Shown here: piece by piece, positions 23,833 to 34,986 of the stretch | Layout: each line of letters opens with the position of its first letter | Numbering within the stretch: position 1 is the stretch's first letter | Assembly (NCBI GenBank): GCA_018292915.2 | Contig: JACVVK020000533.1 | Location: 199,001 to 263,000, forward strand | Direction: 5' to 3' | DNA length: 64,000 nucleotides | Origin: Batillaria attramentaria | Lineage: Eukaryota; Mollusca; Gastropoda; Batillariidae | Notes under the pieces: generated by a model | Seen by the model: only the letters and a program-made list of their open reading frames with translations | Database searches by the model: none | Told to the model about the DNA's origin: nothing | Program-made: the position numbers and the translations under genes

Positions 23833-26668
23833 GAGGCACGGTATTACGGTAGCGCAGCTGAAGTAGCTGTCTACATAAATCGGCAAAACTAGCATTTTGT
23901 TTGTACTGAAAACAACTCACACAATTATAATCACAAAATCGGCTGGGCTGAACTGAAAACCAATGCTAGCGAATCCTACCCATGAATGCAGGAGACCAAG
24001 ATGTACTGATGACGTGTTAGGATGATGAGAGTGAGTATGTGATGACGTCTGCAAACACCAGAATGTACTATACATGCATAAACCAACTACACCTTCCTTC
24101 CAATTTGAGTGGAAGTCCCACAACAGTCACAGCACATTCAGTATCAAGGGTTTTTGCTGTTGTTGTTGTTTTGTTAACAATATGCTAAGGTATCGCTGAA
24201 AAATATCCAACAGCATATGCTCTGTGACAGACGCTTCTAAAGGATTAGGAAGTACACACACAGAAAAATTTAAAATCAGTAGTTTTTCTAAGAATAAAGA
24301 TCACCCACAAAAACAATTTCACCACAACCCAGAAAATAACAGCTGGGAAGCCATACAGTACATTTTTTTTTTTTTTGGTAAGGACATGAATATAATGTTC
24401 ATCATTCAGCATGGACATACTGAATATCGTCCAGCATACAATGAACAGCCCGGCATGCGCATACACACAGCCATCCAAACATAATATTCTGTACAATGCG
24501 TACTGCCCATACAATTTCCAAAAAGCAGTAAGAATAATATACCCATAGCACCTTTTAATCATCATTTGCGTGCAGTCTCGTATGCAAAAAATCACTTTTT
24601 AGCACCACCATTTCCAGTTCTGCGTAAAACATGCAATGCTCAAAAACCATGTTGAGACCAGCGTTGACGTACGGTATATGTATACACATCAGCTTCCAAG
24701 GCCACCTGACTATCTACAGGTATAGTGTACATCACCAGGAGCAGCCAGAACCAGAGTTAGAAACCTCAAGTTAGAGAACAGAATGACAGCAGACAAGGTT
24801 TCAAGGTGTGCACAGTCAGGGGGAGGGAGGGGGGGATAGTGGAAGGGGTCCAGGGTAATATATATATATATATAGACATGCATGTTTCTTTCTTCTTTTT
24901 CTTGTTTTTTTTTGTTGTTGTTGTTGTTGTTGTTGTTTTAACCCAAAGTGATGGCAATAAGTTTTGTTTCTTTTTGGGGGTTTTCTTTTGTTTTGTTTGT
25001 TTGCGGTTTGCTTGTTTGTTTGGTTGGTTGTTTTTTTTGTTTTTGTTTTTTTTTGGGGGGGGGGTGGGGGAGGGAGGGGAGGAGTGGGGAACTGGGGGGA
25101 GAGGGGTTATTAGGGATGTTTCAAACAGGAGAAGAGAAAGCTGCAAAACAGAATGACAATTTCATCTACAAGTGAAGAAGAACAGAGAGAAAGTCCAATC
25201 CATTCCCCCCATGCACAAAAGAATCAGTAAATGAAACAACAATGGAACTGTGCCTTTTTAACACAGTCAAACAAAAGGGAAGTAATACAGCTCTAAGAAG
25301 CCAGCAAAAATATCTTTGTGTAAACCGTACCTTGTGACTATTTCACCTTCACAATGATGAAACAAAACCTGCTGCTCAGACGGAATTGTTTTCCTCAGTA
25401 TACAAAAAAATAAATAAAAAATAAACAAATCTAAAAAGAAAAAAAAAAGAAGAGAAAAAACAGCGGAAAGTGATTTTTTTAAAAGCCATCAAAATTACAG
25501 GATAAGTGACCGCACTCAAAAACAACTGCAATAAAAAGCACTGCTTAAAAATAAAAATTACGAGCTCTACGAAGTATTTTTGTTTAAAAAAAAAAAAGGA
25601 AAAAAGAAAGAGTGCAACTGCAAATAGCTGATACTATCAACAGAAAGAAGACTGTCTCAGCCATAACTACACATACTGGCAGTAACTGAATATATCAAGT
25701 GAACATGCTGCAGAGAATATAATATGACGCAGGCATTTTTTACACATTTTTTATCGCAGCCTTCCAGAAAGACCAAGGCCGTCTAGTTCAGGGAGAATAA
25801 CCTCATTCAAAGGGAGACAACTACTGTGGTTCCATCACGTCAGATAAGACAGTTGATAATCTGGTGCTAAAACTGATCACAACACTTTTACCATAGAGGG
25901 CGCCCTTAGACAGGCAGGATTTGCGAGCTACATGTTGTTCGGTATGTGGTAGACACTTGTAACCAACTAGTCCGATTCATCTCATCATGCAGACATAGGA
26001 GGCCTTATCAGATTCCCACATTCACAAACGCTGTTTGGATGATTGTGGGGGCGTCGTGGATTTTGACTGTGTGTGGGTTGGGTGGCAACTTGGGTTGGAA
26101 TCAAAGGTGTGACAATGACGAGATCCTACTGAGACACTGCGACTGTTAAAAATCCAGAACAAAGTCACTGTACGTTTTCCATGTTGCCTGACAGGTCCGC
26201 AAACACTGAAATCATAGGTGGGGGCCGGGGGTTGGGGGGGGGGGGGTGTTGAAGGGGACTGGGGAGGGAGGTGTGGGCTTGAAGCTGGAACCAAATGTCA
26301 TTTTTCTGTGAAGGACAGAAAGTTTTAAAGGGATCACCGTTCCGACTCTCATTAGAAGAAAAAGAATTAGTGGGTGCCCGTATCCATTTTTGGAATTTGG
26401 ACAGTAAGTGGATTACAAACAAAGAAAAAAAAAAAAACCAAACAAAAACAAAACAGGGAAGGGAAGGGTAGGGAATTAAGGTACTGGTCAGTAACCAACG
26501 TCTTCATCAGTTTTAGTACCACATTAATCATCCGTATTACAATCCAGTTCATTCTGTTGCATGAGGTTAAACTCCCATGACTGTCCATCTGTAACCATGG
26601 CACCCATGCATAATTCAAGAGTAAGCAAGGACTAGGATTGGCTGGCTGCCAGCAGTATCCATGGCAAC
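22823..26668 (-). other. 3.8-kb intron between exons 30 and 31
   Basis: AT-rich, with a CA microsatellite, T/G homopolymers near 25.0 kb and no supported exon. Confidence 0.7.
23769..23828 (+). repeat. (CA)n microsatellite
   Basis: Pure CA run in the intron between exons 30 and 31. Confidence 0.97.
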
Positions 26669-26833
26669 CTTCAATGTTGACGTCCAGAAGCTCTGTGTCG
26701 ATCTTGTTGCCGTCGGTGTGAAGCATGAAGTAGTTTTTGCGATTTCCGCGAATATTCATAGGTTCTACACTGCGGAAACTGATTGTGATGAAGGTCGGAA
26801 GGTCATCCTCGACGTTGATGATCAGGGGGCACC
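26669..26833 (-). CDS. Filamin-like exon 30: Ig-FLN 15/16 junction, cassette 7
   Basis: 165 bp, phase 1 to 1. Starts GCPLIINVEDDLPTF, with GCP in place of GSP, and ends ELLDVNIE. It is 18 bp longer than its class and diverged, with a weak donor GAAG|GTTGCC. Phase and frame still fit both neighbours. The next intron is 3.8 kb. Confidence 0.82.
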
Positions 26834-26947
26834 CTGTGAAAAAAAAGAAGAAAAAAGGTCAAGGTTATCCAGTGTTCCTTGTGATTCAAAAATACAAGGG
26901 TTCTTGGTACCCTCTGTTCATATTTCTGAGGGTCCTTTTGTAAAGTT

Positions 26948-27373
26948 TGAGGGTCCATTGTCTTTTGGTATAAAAAGTCTGAAAGTCAAAAACCATTCGT
27001 TGTTGTTTTCAAAGTATGAGAGAAGTAAGTGTATTGTAGTGTCTAAGCCATAGCCAATGGCAAGGCAACAAACCCTCATGCTTATGTAATAGAGCATTAT
27101 GATTGGACATAAAACATCCAAGAGTGCTTAAGCCAATCAGATTCTGTCTGTTACACACAATGACTCAGCGGAAATGCGATGCTGCAAGTATCCACTGCTA
27201 GGTACAGATTGCTCTTTGTTCATCAAATTTCTGGGAGAATGTTCAAAAAACACTGACTGTCATGACGAGACAAAAACCGTGAGTTTCCTGTGACGCGCTG
27301 TTCTCAAATTTGCGCGTCAATTTAAGAGTATTGTGCAAACAAATACGCAGGTGTGAGTGATCGGGAACACTGG
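26948..27373 (+). repeat. Dispersed repeat split by a ~290-bp insert
   Basis: The two halves (GTATAAAAAGTCTGAAAGTC at 26969 and ACAAATACGCA...GATCGGGAACACTG at 27340) are contiguous in the copy at 47450-47590, so 27013-27300 appears inserted. Confidence 0.65.
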
Positions 27374-27504
27374 TTTTCTGATCAATCTTGAATGTACAAT
27401 ACTGAAGATACCCCCCACACATGTACAGATATACATTTTGACTCAAAACTTTCACAAGTTCAAGATGGCATATATCTGCGTTCAGATCAGTCTTCGCCAC
27501 TTAC

Positions 27505-27678
27505 CAGGAATGAGATCCTCATTGTACGTTGCTTTCACTTCATAATGTCCGGTGTCGGGTGGAAAGAACGCGTAGCGGAAACGTCCGTCTCCGAGAGACT
27601 CACGCTGCGTGTGCACAATATGTCCACGATGGGTCACAATCGCCTCTAGATCCCCTACACCTGCTGCCGATGTGTCAA
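27505..27678 (-). CDS. Filamin-like exon 29: core of Ig-FLN 15
   Basis: 174 bp, phase 1 to 1. Begins IDTSAAGVGDLEAIVTHRG and ends ATYNEDLIPG; the FTP motif is AFFPPDTGHYE. Acceptor ATTTCACCAG, donor CCTG|GTAAGT. Confidence 0.92.
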
Positions 27679-28259
27679 CTGGTGAAATAAAACAAAAAAC
27701 ATTAGAAAATCTGCCTGTCTGGCCGGCCGGCCGTCCATCTCTCTCTGTGAGCTTTCACTTAGATTTGCAGGACAGCTTGGCTCCCATATGAAAAACTCCT
27801 ACAATGATCATTAGCTTATTGATTGAGCATGTGTGTAAATAGGCACCGAGAGATGCAGGAACATGTGTGTGTGCGCGCGTGCGTGCGTGCGTGCGGTTGG
27901 GTGTGTGTGTGTATCTGTGTGCAGGCATGAGAAAGCAACTAGCATTTACATTTATATGTCTTTATTGGATATTGTCATTGTATGCTTGTCACTTGTTTGA
28001 AAATCCCCAAAACAGAAATAAAATAAAATAAAATAAAAAAATTTTGCAGGACAGCTTGTAACTTATGCAGATTATGCCAGTATCCTGAAATAAATGTCTG
28101 TCAGTCATCAGTCAGTCAGTCAGTCATCCCCCTCTTCCCCGTCACGTAAACTAGCACCAACATGAAGAATGTTCAGAAATATCACCATGTATACAAGTTT
28201 TATGCAAACAAATGAATGAACATCAACCAAACAGCTGTTTACACTTTCTGCCGACATAC

Positions 28260-28481
28260 TTGTAAATCCAATCTCTCGCTCCTTCTTGCCAGTGCGATCA
28301 ACATCCGTGATTCGCACCCTGCTAGGGTCGTACGCTTCGCAAGTGAACGGGCTGCCATGGATACGGGACCCAGCGAACATGACGTCGATCGTGTGGGGCC
28401 CTGGCTCCATGGGAGTGAACTCCACCCGACAAATGTGACCCTTGCGACTTAAACCGCATGGCACACGCTGGCCAGCTGGGC
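28260..28481 (-). CDS. Filamin-like exon 28: fused cassette exon, Ig-FLN 14/15
   Basis: 222 bp, phase 1 to 1, exactly 84 + 138, so the intron between the usual second and third cassette exons is missing here. Reads GPAGQRVPCGLSRKG, FTPMEPGPHTIDVMFAG, GSPFTCEAYDPSRVRI and ends GFT. Acceptor TTTGTTTACAG, donor ACAA|GTATGT. Confidence 0.95.
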
Positions 28482-28966
28482 CTGTAAACAAAAGGAGACT
28501 TAACGTGTTAGGTGACGGTAAATCATGTGATGTCAAGTGATGTACATGTAATAATAACTGTTACATCTGAAGTTCCACCAAAACCTTCTATCCGTATCTT
28601 CACGCAAGTTTTTTTTTCTTTTTCTTTTTTTTTCAAAAGGTGTTGTTACTCATAATGCTTATGTAGTAGTGGTACTGGTAGGAGGAATGTTGGGTTTGTA
28701 TATCAGAGAGGACAGAAACTGACTGATGCAATTTGCAAATTGGTTGAGATCACAGTGACAATAAAAACAGAATTAAAAACAATAGCAGTAAGAAAACACA
28801 AATTACGCGTCTGAACATTTGGTCCTCCCTCATTCTGAGAACCATTTTTGTATGCACGCTCACATGAATCACACGCATTCTCTCATACACTGGACATGAA
28901 CACATTACAAACACGTGGTGCAAAGGGCCAGCTCAGCAATTTCAGTTTCGCAATTTTTAGAACTGC

Positions 28967-29060
28967 ATTAACTCTTTGACGACGGAGCGCAATTTCTGAC
29001 ACACGATTTCCTATAGGAAATCGTGTGTCAGAAATTGCGCTCCGTCGTCAAAGAGTTAAT
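28967..29060. repeat. Perfect 94-bp palindrome with TTAA ends
   Basis: Two 47-bp arms with no mismatch and no spacer, centred between 29013 and 29014 (CTA|TAG). The arms start ATTAACTCTTTGACGACGG. TTAA flanks and the CTCTTT-type ends resemble the elements at 41189 and 48622. Confidence 0.95.
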
Positions 29061-29062
29061 TT

Positions 29063-29263
29063 TTATGTTTTAATTTTGTGGGCTGAACATTTCCAAAGCA
29101 GAGGGGGAGGAAGCTGGAGTACCTGGAGAGAACCCCCGACAGTCGGCCCGAATGAACGGCGCAACATACAAGAAAGCAATATTCTTCGCCCCGAGTGGGA
29201 CTCGAACCTGACCTCTCACATTGGTGACGAAGTCTTAACCACTAGACCACCGACCGCCCCTTT
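29063..29263 (-). mobile_element. SINE family C, tRNA-derived
   Basis: On the minus strand it starts with a tRNA-like head (GTGGTCTAGTGGTTAAGAC, then AGGTTCGAGTCCCACTC) and ends in AAATGTTCAGCCCACAAAAT plus an A/T tail. It lies in the intron between exons 27 and 28, directly beside the 94-bp palindrome. It is not a functional tRNA gene: the head is fused to an unrelated body. Confidence 0.75.
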
Positions 29264-29402
29264 AATGTCGTTTTTGCATTGGTTTTTGTAGTGTAGATGC
29301 GTAAGAGTTTTTATGTGTAATGTGTGGAACACAGAAATGTAACTGCTCTTTTTTCATTCAACGTCACACGCAAACACTCACCAAACTAGTCTACATTCCT
29401 AC

Positions 29403-29549
29403 CTGTCACGCTGACATCCAGGTCATGTGCGTCCATGCCATGAAGGTCAAGGCTGAACCATGTTTCACGATACACCTTGGCCGAGTGAAGCCCTTCTCCG
29501 CTGATGCTTACGCTGCTACTGTCAATCACATCAACATGGAATGGGGAAC
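29403..29549 (-). CDS. Filamin-like exon 27: Ig-FLN 13/14 junction, cassette 6
   Basis: 147 bp, phase 1 to 1. Starts GSPFHVDVIDSSSVSISGEG and ends HDLDVSVTG. Acceptor ATTCGTGCAG, donor ACAG|GTAGGA. The following intron holds a SINE and a perfect 94-bp palindrome. Confidence 0.93.
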
Positions 29550-30027
29550 CTGCACGAATGATAAAAACGACAGTGGAGCTATGACTTAAATTGATTTTAT
29601 TTCTTATGACCGCTTGGGGTAAGTTAGCATGCATTTCATGGAAGCATAATTATGTAAATATTGGCCGTGTTGAGGAATTTTGGCGTATTTCGACTTTCAG
29701 AATAACACAGGATGACAACATGCTGTACATTTCTCCTACAATGTTCTAAAAATTGAGTTACCGCCAATATTAAGTGGCAAAATTAATTTACAAGTTATTC
29801 TGGTTTCAGCTACACCAGCACTGACAAAATAACCTTAAGGTAAGTAAATAAATACATCATATATCTGCTCCTGCCTTGTTGATATTCTTGTTTGAGGTCG
29901 TCATTATATGTTGGTCACTTGCTTGAAATCTCCAAAACAGAATAAAATATAAAATAAAAATAAAACAAAATTTAAAAAATTGCCCTTTCTCAACCCTCTA
30001 TTCATCAACAATACCACACATACATAC

Positions 30028-30201
30028 CTGGCAGTGGCATTCCATTGAAGGTTAGGTTGACCTGGTGAGTATTCACATCACGAGGGGTGAAGGTCATCTC
30101 CGAACGACCTCCACCGACCTCTCGTAGCTGTGATGGGATGACAGCTCCTCGACTTTTGATCTCCGCCTCCAACTTTCCCTGTCCGGCCATGGAACTGTCC
30201 A
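30028..30201 (-). CDS. Filamin-like exon 26: core of Ig-FLN 13
   Basis: 174 bp, phase 1 to 1. Begins LDSSMAGQGKLEAEIKSRG and ends LTFNGMPLPG. The FTP motif is MTFTPRDVN. Acceptor ATGGTTGCAG, donor CCAG|GTATGT. Confidence 0.93.
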
Positions 30202-30711
30202 CTGCAACCATGGATTTCCGCTTACAGATAACAATTCTGCTGTACGCCATACTTGAAAACACCCTGGGTGCTTGCGAGGTTGTAACATTAACAGCAATTA
30301 ACCTAGATGCTTGCGTCACAGAGAACTTGCTCCTCTACTGCGCAGCTTTGTAAGCATGCTGCTGATTGCAGGTGTTGGTGTTTTTTTTTTCTTGGGTGCT
30401 CAGAGGAGGAAATTCAATTCACGTCAGCAAGCCTTCCTTCACTTCAAAACTTCAACCCTTCCCTACTATCCTCAACCCCCCCCCCCCCCCTCTCTCTGTT
30501 TTTCCTCCCCCTCCCACCCCCCCCCCCCCATTCCTCCCCCCCGTCAGTTTTCTCCCCCCCTCCCACCCCCACCCCCCACTTTCCCACCCACCCACCACCC
30601 CACCAACAAAACACAAGTTGCGCAACACCTGCACAGTCTCACAGAAAAAAAAAGAGAGATGAAAAGGAGTGTAAAGACAGGCAAATGTCACAGAGGGCAG
30701 CGTGTACTCAC

Positions 30712-30849
30712 AGTAAAAATAGATAGGCTTGTTGAGGTAAGCGCGCCCTGGGCTGTTGACTCGTACCAGGGCCGGGTCAAACACCTCAACGTCAAACGGG
30801 CTCCCACGTACCTCCATTCCACCATACTCCACATACACCTTGTGGGTAC
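30712..30849 (-). CDS. Filamin-like exon 25: Ig-FLN 12/13 junction
   Basis: 138 bp, phase 1 to 1. Reads GTHKVYVEYGGMEVRGSPF, then VFDPALVRVNSPG and NKPIYFY. Acceptor CACACCACCAG, donor TACT|GTGAGT. Confidence 0.94.
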
Positions 30850-30989
30850 CTGGTGGTGTGAAGTAAGGAGGAAAGTTTAACATTAGTCTTGCATGAAATG
30901 CTCGCTGTAATAAATTTCTACATGACATAAATTAACAAAAATAAAAAATAGCCTTGAATGAACGTGAAAAACAAGTGAAAACTTTCTGC

Positions 30990-30996
<7 letters not shown>

Positions 30997-31052
<56 letters not shown>

Positions 31053-31116
31053 TGTGTCTGTGTGGTGTGTGCGTGTGCGTGTGTGTGTGTGTGTGTCTGT
31101 GTGTGTGTCTGTGTGG

Positions 31117-31165
<49 letters not shown>

Positions 31166-31242
31166 TGTGTGTGTGTGTGTGTCTGTGTGTGTGTCTGTGT
31201 GTGTGTCTGTGTGGTGTGTGCGTGTGTGTGCGTGTGTGCGCG

Positions 31243-31334
<92 letters not shown>

Positions 31335-31361
31335 TGTGTGCGTGTGTGCGTGTGTGTGTGG

Positions 31362-31402
<41 letters not shown>

Positions 31403-31465
31403 TGTGTGTGCGTGTGTGTGTGTGTGTGTGTGTCTGTGTGTGTGTCTGTGTGTGTGTCTGTGTGG

Positions 31466-31535
<70 letters not shown>

Positions 31536-31661
31536 TGTGTGGTGTGTGCGTGTGTGTGCGTGTGTGTGTGTGTGTGTGTGGAGTGTGTGTGGAGTGTGTG
31601 TGTGTGTGTGTGTGTGTGTCTGTGTGTGTGTCTGTGTGGTGTGTGCGTGTGTGTGTGTGTG
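30997..31661 (+). repeat. 665-bp TG-rich microsatellite (CA-rich in the transcript)
   Basis: Fills most of the intron between exons 24 and 25, with GTCTGTGT and GTGGTG interruptions. CA-rich RNA near a donor is a known binding platform for hnRNP L-type splicing factors. Confidence 0.97.
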
Positions 31662-31688
31662 ATTAAAACCACTGAAGGCTGTACCTAC

Positions 31689-31772
31689 CAACATCAACAG
31701 GGGTGTAATCAACACGGAAGGCCGAGTGCGGATTCCCTGTGATTCGCACCGGAACGTCATGGCCGCTTGGAG
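31689..31772 (-). CDS. Filamin-like exon 24: core of Ig-FLN 12
   Basis: 84 bp, phase 1 to 1. Reads SPSGHDVPVRITGNPHSAF then VDYTPVDVG. Donor GTTG|GTAGGT. About 28 bases into the following intron the transcript enters a CA-rich tract of more than 600 bases. Confidence 0.92.
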
Positions 31773-32217
31773 CTGTAAGAAAGCAACGCACACTCTGAAC
31801 ATGGACTCTGGGTGTTTGTGAATAGCTCATAATTTCTGAAGATTAAAAAAATCAAAATGCTCGGTGAAAAGTCAATATTTTGGGAGCTATATTTATGCCT
31901 TCTTCAGGATCAGTGCTATGGTCTAAGTCTGTACACTGACAGAACGGTTGTTCGTATTATTTGTTCTGATTTAGTTTGATTACCCAATATGTAACAATTG
32001 CCAAAAGTCTACACAGTAATTGAAAAAAATAAAATAAAATGCTGACTCTAAAACATAGTGAGCTGCTATTTTCCTTAAAATTACTGTCTGAACATTTAGC
32101 AACGCGACAAGGAATTCACTCCACGTCAACCTGCATGTCATAGCAAAAACCTTAATATACCAGAACCCTTCTTCTATAGGACTTTAGGCTGCGACATACC
32201 AACTGTAATGAAAATAA

Positions 32218-32295
32218 TGACCCTCCACCACGAAATGAGTCGTCTTGGGACATGAACAAATAGCACAAGAAGACTCATTTCGTGGTGGAGGGTCA
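32218..32295. repeat. Hairpin with 30-bp arms in an intron
   Basis: TGACCCTCCACCACGAAATG and its reverse complement, arms of 30 bp with one mismatch and a ~17-base loop. Located ~50 bases past the exon 23 donor. Could be a solo miniature element. Confidence 0.9.
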
Positions 32296-32344
32296 CAATA
32301 TAAGATACATTCAAAATATACACATGTTGAAGAAAAACACTTAC

Positions 32345-32525
32345 ACACAACCCAAGCGCGAAGGTCAAAGTCTCCCGCGCCCTTGGGATCGACCTTGAAG
32401 GATGTTTTGGTGTTGGCAGGGGCCATGCGCAGGCCATCGCCAGTCAGGGAAACACTGTCCGTATCCATGACAACACAGGAGAAGGGGCTGCCGGGCACTG
32501 GTTCTCCGTTGAATGTAATGTTAAC
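32345..32525 (-). CDS. Filamin-like exon 23: Ig-FLN 11/12 junction, cassette 5
   Basis: 181 bp, phase 0 to 1. Begins VNITFNGEPVPGSPFSCVV, then SLTGDGLRMAPANTKTSF and ends DFDLRAWVV. The acceptor is GTTTTCACAG and the donor GTGT|GTAAGT is strong. A 30-bp-arm hairpin lies ~50 bp into the following intron. Confidence 0.92.
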
Positions 32526-32671
32526 CTGTGAAAACATCCATGTAGAACTGAGCAAAATGTTTCCTGCGTAAACAATTTCCCACATTAAATAACACAGAAA
32601 CTGCTATATTTTGATAAACTCCTGTACACACTCTCATCACTGGTCTGAAGTGAGGCAAAACCATGGTTCAC

Positions 32672-32811
32672 CTTGTGTCTTGAAGGTCGCTGTGGGGTAA
32701 ATGTCACACGGAAGTTGGCGTCTCTCTCCTGCCGCACGTAATTCGGCACGCTCTCCCCGTCAGCGGTGACGTGAATCTCAAGGTTTCCATCGCCGGCATC
32801 GCTCGCATCCA
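32672..32811 (-). CDS. Filamin-like exon 22: core of Ig-FLN 11
   Basis: 140 bp, phase 1 to 0. Begins LDASDAGDGNLEIHVTADG and ends VTFTPQRPSRHK. The donor AAG|GTGAAC falls 34 bp earlier in the domain than in its sister exons, and the next exon starts correspondingly earlier. The intron is only 146 bp. Together the two exons total 321 bp, the same as 174 + 147, so the intron has slid or been lost and regained. Confidence 0.9.
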
Positions 32812-33095
32812 CTGACATGGAAACATCACCATGGTTACAGTCCTGCGATTTTTTTCTGGGTCACTAGGTGACCCCAAAGATCTCTTTTTTTCTGAACATT
32901 TGGCATTATCTTCAGTTTGCTTCATAGTTTTACGGGCCTGGTTGAAAACTTAGGGACAGATTTTTTGTGCCTGGTTGAAAAGTAAGGAGATAGTTTAAAA
33001 AACTAACTTCCCCAGATTTTGCACTGCGGTCAAAAAGTAAGGACGGTCAAAAAGTTAAAGGTTATTGTGGTAAGGCCATTTTGCACAGAACTCAC

Positions 33096-33233
33096 GTGAA
33101 AAAGTGACTGGTTTTCCTAGAAAGCCTTGGCTGATGTTGGACACTCTGACAAGCGAGGCATCGAAGACTTGCACGGAGTATGGACTGCCCCCAATGGGTA
33201 CCCCGGCATACTCGATCTGGACACGGTGATTAC
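33096..33233 (-). CDS. Filamin-like exon 21: Ig-FLN 10/11 junction
   Basis: 138 bp, phase 1 to 1. Reads GNHRVQIEYAGVPIGGSPY, then VFDASLVRVSNISQGFLG and VTFS. Donor CAC|GTGAGT. The intron upstream carries a LINE fragment. Confidence 0.93.
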
Positions 33234-33309
33234 CTGTCAACCATAAAACACGTCTGTTAGTGAATCAAACACAGCCTGGCCATTCATGCTCTGACGCCAG
33301 TAAGAAGAG

Positions 33310-33560
33310 GTAGAGTGTATGGTTCTTCAAAACGCAGCTCCCAAAACTGGGGAACTCTCTTCCTGATTCTGCAAGCAGTCAGCATCACGGCATTCTGGAA
33401 ACGCCTGAAGACTCATCTCTTCAGTGCATCACCCCAGCTATCATGTGCACTTCCTTTTTTTTTCAAGTATCATTCTTATAAAAACATCACCATCAGTACC
33501 GTGAGCAATCAGTTTGGGTGAAGCCGTGCGCTATACCAAGTCTCCATCATCATCAAAATC
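33310..33560 (+). mobile_element. LINE 3' fragment (CR1/L2-like), degraded
   Basis: Broken frames hold pieces of a reverse-transcriptase C-terminus (WGTLF..., FWKRLKTHLFSA). It ends with GTGCGCTATACCAAG and an ATC repeat, like many L2/CR1 3' ends. Antisense to the filamin-like gene. Confidence 0.55.
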
Positions 33561-33789
33561 ATCAAATGCACCCATGAATTGTACAAGTCCTTGAGTTGAC
33601 ACTTTCTTTTAAACAAATCACTCTCGGATGATCAGACTTTCTAGCAGGTGAACTAAAAACTGCAATTCTCCATCATCAAGACACACTCTCGCTTCCGGAG
33701 TGCCCAAGGGAACACACACAGCAGAATATATGTAGAGCAATCTGGCTGCATATTGCTTAATTCATGTACAAAATGAGCAGTGAACTCAC

Positions 33790-33873
33790 CAACTGCACTT
33801 GGCGTCCAGTCCACCTTGTACGACCCATTACCCATGTCACGCATTCGAGCAGGTACATTGCGTCCATCCGGTC
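33790..33873 (-). CDS. Filamin-like exon 20: core of Ig-FLN 10
   Basis: 84 bp, phase 1 to 1. Reads GPDGRNVPARMRDMGNGSY then VDWTPSAVG. Acceptor TATCTTCAG, donor GTTG|GTGAGT. Confidence 0.92.
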
Positions 33874-34202
33874 CTGAAGATACAATGATAAATGTATGTT
33901 GCATACACTTTATGATGGCAGCCTAGAAGACAGAGTACTCGTTAGACAAAGTACAGTACTTCGACCGTGTTGCGCTTCGCTCCATTTTCTTCAAGATACA
34001 TCCTTGGGTTTATATGAAGTCTTTTCTCATTTCATACAGGACTTTCTCCAGTCTCAATACCCCCCCCCCCCCCCACCCCACCCCAACCCTTCTTGCCAAT
34101 CGGTCACTTATTCAATTCAACTTATAAAAATTATATTCTGAACATAATTCTGCCAAAGCGACACTGTTCTTATTTGACTTTATTTATTTATTTTTTTTTT
34201 AC

Positions 34203-34349
34203 CTGTGATGTCGACCGTCAGATCCTTCAGATTTGCAGCAGGTGTGTGGACAAGGAAATCAGTATGACGGTGACACGGTATAAGACCAAGACCGTCCCCT
34301 GAAGCACTCATCTGACTGGCATCCAGAAATTCCACTTTGAAGGGACTTC
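34203..34349 (-). CDS. Filamin-like exon 19: Ig-FLN 9/10 junction, cassette 4
   Basis: 147 bp, phase 1 to 1. Starts GSPFKVEFLDASQMSASGDG and continues with DFLVHTPAANLKDLTVDI. Acceptor ATATTTCAG, donor ACAG|GTAAAA followed by a run of A in the transcript. Confidence 0.9.
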
Positions 34350-34716
34350 CTGAAATATACGGAGAAGAGAGAGTTACATTATCGGACAGTACAAACTTGA
34401 ATGTGTTCGCTCTACTTAATAATCACGGCAAAACCAGAAAAGCAACGGACAAAATACACAGCCAGCCAAGAAGAAAGAAGCAGATGAAACTACAACAATA
34501 CGGTGATAAAATGGAATTTCATCATGGAAATGGAATTTGGCCATGACTCCATTTTGAGACTAGTGCAGGAAAAACGCATTTCATCCTGTGGTGTTTTCAG
34601 AATCCAGTTCGCTCGAACTTCAAATGTTGAACAGTGAACTGCAAACGAGGCACTGCCCATATTGCCCTTAATATTACTACAGTAACAATTTAAATAAAAG
34701 AATTACCAAGACAGAC

Positions 34717-34717
34717 A

Positions 34718-34802
<85 letters not shown>
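34717..34802 (+). repeat. (CT)n-(CA)n microsatellite beside the exon 18 donor
   Basis: In the transcript this reads UG repeat then GA repeat, beginning about 11 bases past the weak donor of exon 18. Confidence 0.97.
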
Positions 34803-34804
<2 letters not shown>

Positions 34805-34812
34805 AAACCAAC

Positions 34813-34986
34813 CAGGCACGTTGTATCCATTGTATGTGATGACTGCCTCATGGGTGACAGCCTGACGTCCAACGAATGACACCTCAAACTGACCACTGCC
34901 AATGGAATGAGCCTGGTTAGGAATATTCCGTCCGTTGGCACTGACGGCAATTTCCATGGTACCTTCTCCAGCAGCGCTTGCGTCAA
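34813..34986 (-). CDS. Filamin-like exon 18: core of Ig-FLN 9, weak donor
   Basis: 174 bp, phase 1 to 1. Begins VDASAAGEGTMEIAVSANG and ends ITYNGYNVPG. The donor is CTG|GTTGGT, well off consensus, and in the transcript it is followed within about a dozen bases by a long UG repeat and then a GA repeat. Its splicing may be regulated. Confidence 0.9.

Noticed and set aside
29192..29263. A minus-strand tRNA gene
   Set aside because: The tRNA-like head is joined to a SINE body and tail shared with another locus, so it is a SINE promoter region. The same holds for 17.9-18.1, 40.3, 41.7, 46.0 and 63.4 kb.
30452..30711. Proline/glycine-rich frames near 30.45-30.66 kb
   Set aside because: They come from C homopolymers in an intron.
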